From Gemmata palustris (GTDB taxonomy: Bacteria > Planctomycetota > Planctomycetia > Gemmatales > Gemmataceae), in NCBI RefSeq assembly GCF_017939745.1, contig NZ_JAGKQQ010000001.1:1860001-1924000 (forward strand): a stretch of 64,000 nucleotides of DNA. Direction: 5' to 3'. The translations under genes were made by a program, and so were the position numbers. Positions within the stretch are counted from its first letter, which is position 1. Every line of letters begins with the position of its first letter. Positions 1 through 8,371 of this stretch are shown piece after piece. The notes beneath the pieces are model-generated. The model made no database searches and had not been told where the DNA came from. It was given only the letters and a program-made list of their open reading frames with translations.

Positions 1-1179
1 GACGGGCCGGGTTGGGTCGCGATCGCGGAAGCGTGGTTCGCGGACGCCCCGCCCCCGAGCGAACCGGGAGCCAAGGTGCGGTCCCCCGAACTGCCTGCTG
101 ACCCCAACGCGGACAAACTCATTGCCCGCGTGCGCGAGATCGAGGCCAAAATCCCCGATCCCCGGCGCGCCCCCGCGATGGCCGACGGCAACGGCATCAA
201 CGAACACGTGTTCATCCGCGGGAGCCACAAGAACCTCGGCACCGAGGCACCGCGGGCCACCCTCGAAGCGTTCGGCAGATCCGCGTTCGCCACCACCGGC
301 AGCGGGCGCCTCGAACTCGCGCGCACCGTCACCGATCCGTCGAACCCGCTCGTCGCGCGCGTGATCGTGAACCGGCTCTGGAAGCACCACTTCGGCGAGG
401 GGCTCGTTCGCAGCCCCGACGATTTCGGCCTCCAGGGGCAACGCCCCACGCACCCGGAACTGCTCGACTGGTTGGCGACCGAACTGGTCACGAAGAAGTG
501 GAGCCTGAAGTCGATGCACCGGCTGATGGTGCTCTCCACCGCGTACCGGCAATCGAGCCGCGCGACACCGGAACAGACCGTGAAAGCGGTCACCGCCGAC
601 CCACAGAACAAGTTGCTCCACCGGCAGAACGTGAAACGCCTCGAAGCCGAAGCGATCCGCGACAGCATCCTCGCGGTCAGCGGACGACTCGACCTCAAGA
701 TGGGGGGCCAGGGCGCGCCACCGAGCCTCACCGACCACCAGGTCGGGCGCGGGCGCCCGGCGTCCGGGCCGCTCGACGGCGACGGCCGGCGCAGCGTCTA
801 CCTGCAAGTGCGCCGAAACTTCATCAACCCGATGTTCACCGCGTTCGACTACCCCACGCCGTTCACCGCGATCGGCCGGCGCACCGTGTCCAACGTGCCG
901 GCCCAGGCGCTTGTGATGCTGAACAACCCGTTCGTGCTCCAACAAGCGGAACTGTGGGCGAAACGCGCGCTCGCGGCACCGGGCCAGAAACCCGAGGACC
1001 GCGTGCGCCAGATGTACGCGACCGCGTTCGGGCGCGAGCCCACGAACGACGAACGAACCAGTGCGGTCGCGTTCGTGGCAGAACAGGCCGCGGAGTACGG
1101 CAAACCCGACCACCCGAAGGCGTGGGCCGACCTCGCCCACGTCCTGCTCAACGCGAAGGAGTTCATCTTCGTGGAGTGA
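1..1179 (+). CDS. DUF1553 (PSD1-type) domain protein, C-terminal part
   Basis: The reading frame is open from the first base, so the 5' end lies outside the window; about 392 residues are present. The visible part has the hallmarks of the DUF1553 family, the C-terminal half of the large secreted DUF1549/DUF1553 proteins of planctomycetes: a VIVNRLWKHHFGEGLVRSPD-type stretch, THPELLDWLA, a block starting LMVLSTAYRQSS, and MLNNPFV near the end. In complete members an N-terminal cytochrome-c-like (PSCyt1) domain and DUF1549 precede this part. The biochemical role of the family is unknown; these genes commonly lie next to DUF1501 genes, which would be upstream of the window. Family assignment is secure, function is not. 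A long hairpin with a following T run lies just downstream. Confidence 0.88.
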   Translation, partial: DGPGWVAIAEAWFADAPPPSEPGAKVRSPELPADPNADKLIARVREIEAKIPDPRRAPAMADGNGINEHVFIRGSHKNLGTEAPRATLEAFGRSAFATTGSGRLELARTVTDPSNPLVARVIVNRLWKHHFGEGLVRSPDDFGLQGQRPTHPELLDWLATELVTKKWSLKSMHRLMVLSTAYRQSSRATPEQTVKAVTADPQNKLLHRQNVKRLEAEAIRDSILAVSGRLDLKMGGQGAPPSLTDHQVGRGRPASGPLDGDGRRSVYLQVRRNFINPMFTAFDYPTPFTAIGRRTVSNVPAQALVMLNNPFVLQQAELWAKRALAAPGQKPEDRVRQMYATAFGREPTNDERTSAVAFVAEQAAEYGKPDHPKAWADLAHVLLNAKEFIFVE

Positions 1180-1194
1180 GGTGATGAACAATGC

Positions 1195-1365
1195 AGCCGC
1201 GGATCACACAGATCACGCGGATCAGGCAGAAACGGAGATAGATCCGCGGCGGAAGATGGTTACCGGTCTTCGCCCCGGAGCGGCCGGTGTTCGTAGCACA
1301 GGGCTCCCGCCCTGTGCGCTCCTGTTTTGATCCGCGTGATCGGCGTTGATCCGCGGCTCTTTTTT
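1195..1365. repeat. Long imperfect inverted repeat, possible terminator
   Basis: The arms are 1195-1224 and 1328-1358. They pair as a 12-bp block (AGCCGCGGATCA) and a 14-bp block (GATCACGCGGATCA) separated by a 4/5-nt internal mismatch. A run of six T (1360-1365) follows the right arm, so the structure could end transcription of the DUF1553 gene. The GATC-containing arms resemble dispersed low-complexity repeats common in bacterial genomes. A second, unrelated hairpin repeat sits inside the loop. Confidence 0.6.
1267..1317. repeat. Dispersed 50-bp repeat with hairpin, copy 1
   Basis: This shares its sequence with 33364-33413: TCTTCGCCCCGGAG, then a GGCCGG block, then CGTAGCACAGGGC in both copies, with only a few substitutions. 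It ends in a perfect 9-bp hairpin, GCACAGGGC / GCCCTGTGC (1296-1304 and 1309-1317), with loop TCCC. Both copies are intergenic, as expected for a small REP-like element. Confidence 0.6.
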
Positions 1366-1584
1366 GCCTTCCGCGTTGTCGTGCCTCTGCGTTCGCAACT
1401 TGAGCGTTTATTTGAAGGATTTTCGTCGTCCCGACCGGGTCCGGTCGTAACGGTGCCAATAACACCCTAAACCACCTAGTTTCCGCCGTTTGCCTTTGAC
1501 GTATTTTTACCCCAACTCTACCATCGTGAACACGGGGACCGTCTCCACCGTCGCCGCCCGTTCCGAATGTAGAGGTTGCAACTC

Positions 1585-2400
1585 ATGTACAGCATCGTGA
1601 TGCTCACCGCGATGTCGGCCGGTGCCGACGTCACCCCGCCCGCGAAACCCGCCGCGGTTGTCCCCCTTGCCACCGGGTGCTGTGGCGCCGTGTCGGTCGG
1701 GTGCTACGGGTCGTGCTACGGCTCCTCCTGTCACGGGTCGTGCCACGGCGGTTCGTTCGCGGGGGTGCGCTCCAGCGGGTTCCTCGGGCACCGCACCTCG
1801 TGTACCGGGTATTCGTGCTTCGGCTCGTGCAACGGGTACGCGCACTACGCTTCCTGCTACGGTTCGTGCCGCGGGTGCTCGGGCGCGTTCCAATACGGAT
1901 CGAGTTGGGGGCCGCCGATCGGGATGCCGCCGTACACGCTCCACGGGTACAACTCCGGCGCCTCGCCGGTGTGGGGGCCGGGTTACCCGACGACCAACCT
2001 GACCGACCCGCACGCGGTCTACGGCACCATCACCAACCCGAACGCCCCGGCGAACCCGAACCGCCCGCCGGTGATGACGGTCCCGGTCGCCCCGGCGCCC
2101 AAGCCGGGCTCGGACGGCCAGCCGATGGGCGCGAACCTGAAGTTCACCCTCCCGGCCGACGCCAAGCTCTTCGTGGACGGCAAGCCGGCCGCCGGCGCCG
2201 GCCCGGAGCGCCACTTCTACACCCCGCCGCTCGCGGTCGGACAGAAGTTCTTCTACGAGGTGAAGGCCGAGATCATGGTGGACGGTAAGCTCGTGGTCGA
2301 AGAGAAGAAGATCATCGTCGAGGCCGGAGCGAACCTGACCGAAACGTTCCCGAAACTCGTCGCCGCGGCCGGCACGAACGGCACCGTCGCCGGTAAGTAA
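1585..2400 (+). CDS. TIGR03000 domain protein with Cys/Gly/Tyr/Ser-rich N-terminal half
   Basis: The C-terminal ~75 residues match the planctomycete-specific TIGR03000 domain: FTLPADAKLFVDGKPA, then a YTPPL segment and KKIIVEAGANLTETF. The N-terminal half is low-complexity with repeated CYGSCYGS, CHGSC and SCNGY units, about a dozen cysteines in all, followed by a Pro/Asn-rich linker. The first residues (MYSIVMLTAMSAGADV) are a weak export signal at best. The start chosen is ATG 1585, with AGAGG at 1571-1575; an in-frame TTG at 1576 overlaps that RBS. The role of TIGR03000 proteins is unknown. The Cys/Gly/Tyr composition suggests a structural or cross-linked surface protein, which is inference. 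Confidence 0.85.
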   Translation: MYSIVMLTAMSAGADVTPPAKPAAVVPLATGCCGAVSVGCYGSCYGSSCHGSCHGGSFAGVRSSGFLGHRTSCTGYSCFGSCNGYAHYASCYGSCRGCSGAFQYGSSWGPPIGMPPYTLHGYNSGASPVWGPGYPTTNLTDPHAVYGTITNPNAPANPNRPPVMTVPVAPAPKPGSDGQPMGANLKFTLPADAKLFVDGKPAAGAGPERHFYTPPLAVGQKFFYEVKAEIMVDGKLVVEEKKIIVEAGANLTETFPKLVAAAGTNGTVAGK

Positions 2401-2410
2401 GCAGAAGGCT

Positions 2411-2588
2411 GAATTAAAGGCGGATTGGCCACAAAAACGCACAAAGGACACAAAAGAAAACCAGAGGGTCAGAGGACCGAGATCAGAGAACAGAAATTCG
2501 ATCTTCTGCCGCTCTGTTTCTCGGTCCTTTGCTCTCGGTTTTCTTTTGTGTCCTTTGTGCGTTTTTGTGGCCAATCCGCCTTTAATTC
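2411..2588. repeat. Perfect 52-bp inverted repeat between convergent genes
   Basis: Arms 2411-2462 and 2537-2588 are exact reverse complements over 52 bases, with a 74-base centre that itself pairs partly (both sides contain AGGACCGAGA or its complement). The arms include ACAAAAACGCACAAAGGACA. It fills the gap between the convergent TIGR03000 and RNA ligase genes and could terminate transcription in both directions. Its length and exactness are more like a mobile palindromic element than a simple terminator. Confidence 0.85.
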
Positions 2589-2621
2589 TGATCCGCGGCG
2601 CAATTTCGTACTCGCCTGTCC

Positions 2622-3677
2622 CTACTCGTCGTACTTGAGCAGGAATTTCGGGTTGATCGCCTTGAAACTGAGGCGCCCGAGGTAGTCGTCGTCCACCTCG
2701 CGCAGCGGGCGCAGCACGATTCCTTCGCGCTGGGCCTTGGCGTTCAGAACGCTCGTGCCCTCGGACAGCGCGACGAGTTCGTCCACGCCGTGGCCCAGCA
2801 CGAGCGTGCCGAGCTGCGGGACAGCTTCCAGCCCCATTTCGGCGACGGCGGCGAGCGCGTCCGCGTGGTCGAGGAACCGATACGCGCTCACGTCGAACAC
2901 GTTAAATACGCGGAGCCCGACCTCCTTCAGTGCGTACTTGTTCTGCTGCACTCCGGGACCGATCACCTCGCCCTGAACTGCGACCTCGAACCCGCGTGCG
3001 GCGCCGATCGCGCGCAGGCGCTCTTCGAGGTTCAGGCGCTTCGCCACCCCGACGAGCGCGCTCATCGGGTCGGTCGTATCGAGGAGCATGTTCCGGCTGC
3101 ACACGCCGAACTCGCCCTCCCGGATGAATGCGGTAAACGAGGTGCCGTCCAGCTTCTCCGTGAGGCAGAACTCCACGCCCTGGTACCGCGCGAGGACTTT
3201 TTCGAGCACCTGCACGCGGGTCTCGTCCGTCTTCGGCAAGAAGCCGGGGAAGCTCCCGCGCGCCCGACCGCTGGCGCCGGTCTGGGGCGGTTCCCACTTG
3301 GACACGCCCAGGGCCTCGGTCACGTCCGCGTCTTCGGTGGCGGGCGCGCCGGCGGGCAGAATGTCGAGCGGGAAACAAATGCCCTGCGACACCTGACCGC
3401 GGAGCTTGATCGTCTTGATGCGGAACCCGCTCGGGAGCACGACCGCGCCGGCCGCGTCCGTTCGCGCGGGCTTGAAGCAGTTGGGGCGCAGGAACTCGAA
3501 GTCCGCCGTTTCCGGCAGCAGGGAGTCGATTTCGCAGTACACCACTCGATCCCCGGGCTTAAATTCGCCCTTCTTGACGACGACCCACCAACCGAGAACG
3601 CGGATCTTCTCGATCGCGTCGGCGTTGGGGATCGGTTCGGCGGCGTTCACCGTCTGAATGCTGGCAAGTTTGCGCAT
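2622..3677 (-). CDS. RNA ligase, DRB0094 (DraRnl) family
   Basis: The predicted protein has 351 residues. It has the nucleotidyltransferase motif I KLDGTS (residues 175-180, Lys175 the predicted AMP acceptor), motif IV EGIVLR and motif V LSFKAINPKFL near the C terminus. The N-terminal ~100 residues (MRKLASIQTV, WVVVKKGEFKPGDRVVYCEI) match the OB-like N-terminal module of Deinococcus radiodurans RNA ligase. Enzymes of this family seal 3'-OH/5'-phosphate nicks using ATP, acting on nicked RNA strands in duplexes. The start at 3677 is preceded by GGGAG and gives the expected N terminus; a longer frame to 3779 lacks conserved sequence. The gene stands alone, with no neighbouring repair gene. The assignment is firm; the cellular role (RNA repair) is inferred. 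Confidence 0.9.
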   Translation of the reverse strand: MRKLASIQTVNAAEPIPNADAIEKIRVLGWWVVVKKGEFKPGDRVVYCEIDSLLPETADFEFLRPNCFKPARTDAAGAVVLPSGFRIKTIKLRGQVSQGICFPLDILPAGAPATEDADVTEALGVSKWEPPQTGASGRARGSFPGFLPKTDETRVQVLEKVLARYQGVEFCLTEKLDGTSFTAFIREGEFGVCSRNMLLDTTDPMSALVGVAKRLNLEERLRAIGAARGFEVAVQGEVIGPGVQQNKYALKEVGLRVFNVFDVSAYRFLDHADALAAVAEMGLEAVPQLGTLVLGHGVDELVALSEGTSVLNAKAQREGIVLRPLREVDDDYLGRLSFKAINPKFLLKYDE

Positions 3678-3840
3678 GATAGCTCCCGGTCCGGCCCCGA
3701 GTTCGTACCGGGAAGGATAGTCGCGCCCCTGACTTGGTTCGTGCGGTTCCGTGCGGTTGTGCGCCCGGGAGTGCCTCATTCGCCCGCTTTGAATTCTTCA
3801 TAAACGTACAGGCGGCAAAGGCCGGTCTCGGAACAAACAA

Positions 3841-5274
3841 TCACTCGCCGTTCTGGTCGGTGACGACTTTATCCAGGGTGATGCCGAGTTCCCGGAGCTT
3901 GGTTCGCAGAGTGGTGCGATTGATGCCGAGTAGGTCGCTCGCTTGCATCTGGTGCCCGTGCGTGTGCCGCAGCGCACGAGCGATCAGTTCGCGCTCCACG
4001 AGCGCGATCACCCGCTTGTGAACGTCCTTTCCGCCTTCTTGAAGCATCGATTCAATCGTTGCCGCCAAATCGAACGAGAGCGGCGCATCGGGAGCGAGGG
4101 GAGCGGCCGGCGCAAGGGGTGCGTCGGCCAACCCCGGCAAGTCCGTGGGCAGGAGCGTTCGGCCCGCGGTCTGGTAAACGGCCGCCTGGATGCTGTTCTG
4201 CAACTCGCGGACGTTCCCCGGCCAATCGTAACGTTGGAGCAAATCAAGGGCTTCTGGCGCGAACCCGCGCAAGTCGCGGTTGGCTTCGCGCGCGTAGCGG
4301 AAGAGGAAATAGTGCGCCAGCTCGGGAATATCGGCCCTCCGTTCACGCAGCGCCGGGACGTGGATCGTGACCACCTTCAGCCGGTAATAGAGATCGTTAC
4401 GGAACCGCCCGTTGGCGATGAGCTGCTCGAGGTGCTGGTTGGTCGCGGCGAGCACGCGGACGTGCGTCGCGATGGGTTGGCTCCCCCCGAGGCGCTCGAA
4501 GGTCTGGTCCTGGAGCACGCGGAGCATCTTGGCTTGCGCGGCGAGCGGCATGTCGCCGATCTCGTCGAGCAGGAGCGTCCCGTCCCCGCACTGCTCGAAT
4601 TTGCCGATGCGCTTGCGGTCGGCCCCGGTAAACGCGCCCTGTTCGTGCCCGAACAATTCGCTCTCGACGAGCGCGTCCGGGATCGCGGCGCAGTTGAGCG
4701 CCATGAACGGGCGGGACGCACGCCGGCTGTGCGAGTAGATCGCACGGGCGACCAGTTCCTTGCCGGTTCCGCTCTCCCCCAGAATCAGCACGTTCACGTC
4801 CTGCGGGGCGATTCGCCCGATCTGCTTGCACATCTCCTGCATGAGCGGCGACCGCCCGATGATCCGATCGCCGCCCGGGTCGTCCGGGAGCGCGGCCGGC
4901 TCGCGCATGAGCCGGGCGGCCTCGAACGCGCGCCCGAGCACGCCGCTCATCTGCTCCAGGTCGAGCGGCTTGAGCAGGTAATCGAACGCGCCGTGCTTCA
5001 TCGCCTCAATGGTCGTCTCGGTGGTCCCGTGCGCGGTGATGAAGATCACCGGGCGCTTCGGGTCCGCGGTCCGGATGCGCTCGAACAGATCGAGCCCGGA
5101 CCCGTCCGGGAGCTGCAAATCCAGCACGATCACGTCCGGGCGCTCCTGCTCGACCCGGCGCCACCCCTCGGTGACCGTCCCGGCCGTCAGAATTTCCACA
5201 TCGGGCGCGGCGAACACCCGCCGGAACGAGTGACAGATGATCGGCTCGTCGTCAACGACCAGGAGCTTCGGCAT
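3841..5274 (-). CDS. Sigma-54-dependent response regulator, NtrC/AtoC type
   Basis: The 477-residue protein has three domains in the usual order. The receiver domain spans residues 1-120, with phospho-acceptor Asp52 in VLDLQLPDG and Lys102 in YLLKPLD. The sigma-54-interacting AAA+ domain (about 140-365) has Walker A GESGTGKE at 166-173, the sigma-54 contact loop GAFTGA at 213-218 and Walker B LLLDE at 234-238. A Fis-type helix-turn-helix lies at the C terminus (DLLGINRTTLRTKLRELG). It should activate sigma-54 promoters when phosphorylated by the kinase encoded directly upstream. The start codon lies inside the end of the kinase gene (23-nt overlap), which implies translational coupling. The target genes cannot be told from the sequence. 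Confidence 0.93.
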   Translation of the reverse strand: MPKLLVVDDEPIICHSFRRVFAAPDVEILTAGTVTEGWRRVEQERPDVIVLDLQLPDGSGLDLFERIRTADPKRPVIFITAHGTTETTIEAMKHGAFDYLLKPLDLEQMSGVLGRAFEAARLMREPAALPDDPGGDRIIGRSPLMQEMCKQIGRIAPQDVNVLILGESGTGKELVARAIYSHSRRASRPFMALNCAAIPDALVESELFGHEQGAFTGADRKRIGKFEQCGDGTLLLDEIGDMPLAAQAKMLRVLQDQTFERLGGSQPIATHVRVLAATNQHLEQLIANGRFRNDLYYRLKVVTIHVPALRERRADIPELAHYFLFRYAREANRDLRGFAPEALDLLQRYDWPGNVRELQNSIQAAVYQTAGRTLLPTDLPGLADAPLAPAAPLAPDAPLSFDLAATIESMLQEGGKDVHKRVIALVERELIARALRHTHGHQMQASDLLGINRTTLRTKLRELGITLDKVVTDQNGE

Positions 5275-6742
5275 GGAGGTCTCCCGCGGCGGGTAGAGTC
5301 AGGGTGAAACACGCCCCGCCGCTGATTCGGTTGGCGGCGGTCAGCGTTCCGCCGTGATCGCGCGCGACGCGCTGGGCAATGGTCAGCCCCAAACCGGTGC
5401 CGGTCGGCTTGGTGGTCGCGAACGGGGTGAAGAGCTTGTCGGCGATCCGCGGGTCGATTCCCGTTCCGGTATCGGCGACTTCTACGGTCAGGGCGCCGTT
5501 CGGCGCCGTACTGGTGCGAACCTGCACCTCGCCGCCGGGCGGGGTGGCGTCGATCGCGTTGAGGAGCAGGTTCGTGAGGAGCGATAGGAACTGGTCGCGG
5601 TCCACGGACGCCACGGCCGCGGCGGGCGCGGGAGCCACGCGCAGGGCGACCGGTTTCGCCTCGGCGCGCCCGCGTGCGACCCCGGCGGCTTCGGCGACCA
5701 GTTCGCGGAGGTCGTACCGGTGCCGGTCGAGTACCGGGGTTCGGGCGAAGTCCAAAAGCCCCTGCACGGTTCGCTCGATGCGAACGACCTCCTGGCGGAT
5801 CAGTCGGAGGTCTTCGTTCGTCAGTGGAATCGTTTGAGCCGGGCGGAGTGCTCCTTCGACCAGGAACTTGATTCCCGTGAGCGGGTTGCGGACCTCGTGC
5901 GCGATCCCCGCGGCGAGTTGACCGACCGCGGCAAGTTGCTCGGCCCGGAGCAGCCCGCGCTCTTGCTCCTGGAGCCGCTGACAGACCTCCTTGACGCGCC
6001 CGACCACGTAGTCGAGTTGTGCGTCGAGGTCCCCAATGGAGCGCGCGGCGTCCACCGTCAGCGCACCCACTTCCTGGTCCAGTTCGGCTTGGACGGCCCG
6101 GACGCGGACCGAGAGGTGCGCGGCCCGGCGCGTCAACCCGCGCGCGGTCGCGTACCCGCTCAGGAGCCCGCCGAGCGCCCCCGCCAGTCCCAGAACGATC
6201 AGCACGCGCCCGGCCCAGGTCGTCTGCGCTTCGCTCCGGGTTAACCCGGCTTCCATGCGGGCGCGCTGGCGATCGGACAGCTCGCGGACCGGCTGCAACA
6301 GTTCCCGCATCGGGTGCGCATCGGACCAGCGAATGAGGTCGGGCACGGTGCGCGCGGGGAGCGGCAACCCGTCGGGCCCGAGCCGGTGCTTGTATTCGGC
6401 GTAGTCGCGCTCGATGAGTGCGAGCAACTCTTCGTCGTCCGCGATGAGGTTGCGCCGGATGCTGTCGAACGCCGCCTCCACTTGAGCGGTATCGGCCCGC
6501 ACCAGCTCGGCGCGCGCGGCGGTCGGTTCGGCGGCGAAAATGACCGAGTGGAACCGGAGGTGCCGCAACTGGACCTGGAGCTCGTCGGCCGCGTCCATTT
6601 TGGACGCATCGTGCCGGACCGCGCGCGCGAGATCGCCCTGGAGCCGGTTGATGTACCACGTACTGGCCAGGCACGCGGCCGCGACCAGCCCGCCGAGGGT
6701 GACGAGCGGCCACGAGTACCGCGCGAACAGGAACTGCTTCAC
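5252..6742 (-). CDS. Membrane sensor histidine kinase, partner of the NtrC-type regulator
   Basis: The start is taken as GTG 6742 (residues read MKQFLFARYSWPLV), preceded by a G-rich ribosome site; 496 residues. Transmembrane helices at about 11-30 and 178-200 flank an extracytoplasmic helical sensor region of about 145 residues. A HAMP-like and coiled segment follows, then the dimerisation/phosphotransfer helix with His282 in AAGIAHEVRNPLTG. The HATPase domain has an N box (LLLNAIDATPPGG), G1 (DTGTGID) and G2 (GTGLGLTIAQ). The type resembles NtrB/ZraS/AtoS kinases. The gene overlaps the regulator gene by 23 nt, so the two form one operon. The ligand is unknown. Confidence 0.92.
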   Translation of the reverse strand: MKQFLFARYSWPLVTLGGLVAAACLASTWYINRLQGDLARAVRHDASKMDAADELQVQLRHLRFHSVIFAAEPTAARAELVRADTAQVEAAFDSIRRNLIADDEELLALIERDYAEYKHRLGPDGLPLPARTVPDLIRWSDAHPMRELLQPVRELSDRQRARMEAGLTRSEAQTTWAGRVLIVLGLAGALGGLLSGYATARGLTRRAAHLSVRVRAVQAELDQEVGALTVDAARSIGDLDAQLDYVVGRVKEVCQRLQEQERGLLRAEQLAAVGQLAAGIAHEVRNPLTGIKFLVEGALRPAQTIPLTNEDLRLIRQEVVRIERTVQGLLDFARTPVLDRHRYDLRELVAEAAGVARGRAEAKPVALRVAPAPAAAVASVDRDQFLSLLTNLLLNAIDATPPGGEVQVRTSTAPNGALTVEVADTGTGIDPRIADKLFTPFATTKPTGTGLGLTIAQRVARDHGGTLTAANRISGGACFTLTLPAAGDLHAEAPGR

Positions 6743-6920
6743 GTCCGGCCCCCCGCTGTTGGAACCGTGCCAGTTGGCGCCGGTCCCATCAGGGATTCTA
6801 CCGGACCGCCGCACGCGATGCCGCGCGACCCGCGCTCCGCGGCGGGTTACTTGGGATTTGCTGAGTTGGTGAGTTATTGCGAGCGACGCGGCGCGAGCCC
6901 GCACCGGCCGTTCACCAAAA

Positions 6921-6955
6921 CGCCACGGCCCGCCAAACATTGGCGGGCCGTGGCG
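6921..6955 (-). terminator. Intrinsic terminator of the Gfo/Idh/MocA gene
   Basis: A perfect 16-bp GC-rich stem (6921-6936 with 6940-6955) and a 3-nt loop lie just past the stop at 6974. On the minus strand the stem is followed by TTTTGG. This separates the oxidoreductase gene from the kinase-regulator operon. Confidence 0.85.
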
Positions 6956-6973
6956 CGTTGCTTCGTCACTCAA

Positions 6974-8371
6974 TCACGAGGCGTTGTAGCCGATCAGGTC
7001 CCAGCCCTTGCGGTACGTGCGGCGAATGAGCGGGGCCGCTTCCTTGATGTCGGCCTGGCACTTCTCGCCGTCGAAGTTGAACGCCTTGCCGGTGCGGATC
7101 GCCACGTTGCCGAGCAAGAACGCAGCGGTCAGCAGGCCGGCGTAGTCGAAGTTCGAGAGGGCCAGTTCCGGCTTGCCGGCCTTGATCGCCTCGACCCACT
7201 CGTTCTTCTGGCCCTGGTCGCCCTTATCGTTCGAGGGCATCGTTTCGGGCTTGGTGTTGCTGCCGGTCTTCTCGCCGGTGCTGAAGAACACGTTCGCGCC
7301 GTAGTCGTCCGGCGAGTACGCGAAGCCCTTCGTGCCGACGATGATGGAACCGCTGTCCACCAGTTTGCCCTTCGAGAGCGCGGTCGCCTGTTCGACGAGC
7401 TTGTCCGAAGGGAGCACTTTCTTGCCGTCCCTCTTGCCCTCGTACCAGTGCAGCGTGACGGGCACCAGGCCCTCGCGCTTCGGGAACTCGATGGCCGCCT
7501 GGGCGAAACTGGGGCACGTGAGCGGGTTCACGTCGCCGGCCTCGGCCGACACCTTCGTCGGGTGCCCGAGCTTCAGCCCCATGAACGCCATGTTCGCGGT
7601 GTGGCAGGCCATGTCGCCGATGGCCCCGGTGCCGTAGTCCCAGAACCCGCGCCACGCGAACGGGTGGATGCCCGCGGCGTAGGGGCGGTCCGGCGCGACG
7701 CCGAGGAACTCGTCCCAGTGAATGCCCTTCGGAACGGCGCCTTCCTTCGGCGGCTTCTGGTCCGTTACGCCGGGCGCCTGCGGCCAGATCGGGCGGTTCG
7801 TCCACACGTGGACCTCGGCCACGTCGCCGAGCACGCCCTTCTGCAGCAGCTCGGCCGCGCGGCGCAGCCCGTTCGCCGCCGTGCCCTGGTTGCCCATCTG
7901 CGTGCAGACCTTGTTCTTCTTCGCCTCGGCCCGCATCAGGTGGGCTTCGTACACGTCGTGCGTGAGCGGCTTCTGGCAGTACACGTGCTTCCCGGCCCGC
8001 ATCGCGAGGATGCTGACGACCGCGTGGTTGTGGTCCGGCGTGGACACGGTGAAGGCGTCGATGTTCTTGAGCAGCGCGGTGTCGTCGAACAGCTTGCGGA
8101 AGTCCGTGAAGGTCTTCGCCGCGGCCCACTTCTTCGCCTTCGGCGCCAGCTTGCTCTCGTCCACGTCGCACAGGGCGACCACGTCCATCAGCTTCGCGGC
8201 CTGCTCGATGTCACTGTCCCCCTTCCCGCCGACGCCGACGCCGGCGACGCGGAGCTTCTCGTTCGCGCGGTACACGCGGGCGGAGGACACCGCCGGCGCG
8301 AGGTGGAAGTAGCCGAGCGCGGCAGCGGACGCGGCGAGCGCCTGGCGCCGGGTGATCCGACGGGTCGTCAT
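6974..8371 (-). CDS. Gfo/Idh/MocA-family oxidoreductase with Tat signal
   Basis: The 465-residue protein starts with a twin-arginine signal (MTTRRITRRQALAASAAALG), so it is probably exported folded. The Rossmann motif GVGVGGKGDSD follows, then a CDVDE segment and the family motif QKPLTHDVYEAHLM, whose Lys corresponds to the conserved EKP lysine. The C-terminal part (HPFAWRGFWDYGTGAIGDMA) is typical of the large group of exported planctomycete members. The family uses NAD(P) to oxidise or reduce sugars and related compounds; the substrate is unknown. The start at 8371 is preceded by GGAG. The gene is flanked by its own terminator and is transcribed away from dnaG. Confidence 0.9.
   Translation of the reverse strand: MTTRRITRRQALAASAAALGYFHLAPAVSSARVYRANEKLRVAGVGVGGKGDSDIEQAAKLMDVVALCDVDESKLAPKAKKWAAAKTFTDFRKLFDDTALLKNIDAFTVSTPDHNHAVVSILAMRAGKHVYCQKPLTHDVYEAHLMRAEAKKNKVCTQMGNQGTAANGLRRAAELLQKGVLGDVAEVHVWTNRPIWPQAPGVTDQKPPKEGAVPKGIHWDEFLGVAPDRPYAAGIHPFAWRGFWDYGTGAIGDMACHTANMAFMGLKLGHPTKVSAEAGDVNPLTCPSFAQAAIEFPKREGLVPVTLHWYEGKRDGKKVLPSDKLVEQATALSKGKLVDSGSIIVGTKGFAYSPDDYGANVFFSTGEKTGSNTKPETMPSNDKGDQGQKNEWVEAIKAGKPELALSNFDYAGLLTAAFLLGNVAIRTGKAFNFDGEKCQADIKEAAPLIRRTYRKGWDLIGYNAS

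Noticed and set aside
1507-2574. 355-aa minus-strand frame over the TIGR03000 gene
   Set aside because: Arg-rich shadow; its ends lie in the inverted repeat, and the plus-strand protein has a recognisable domain.
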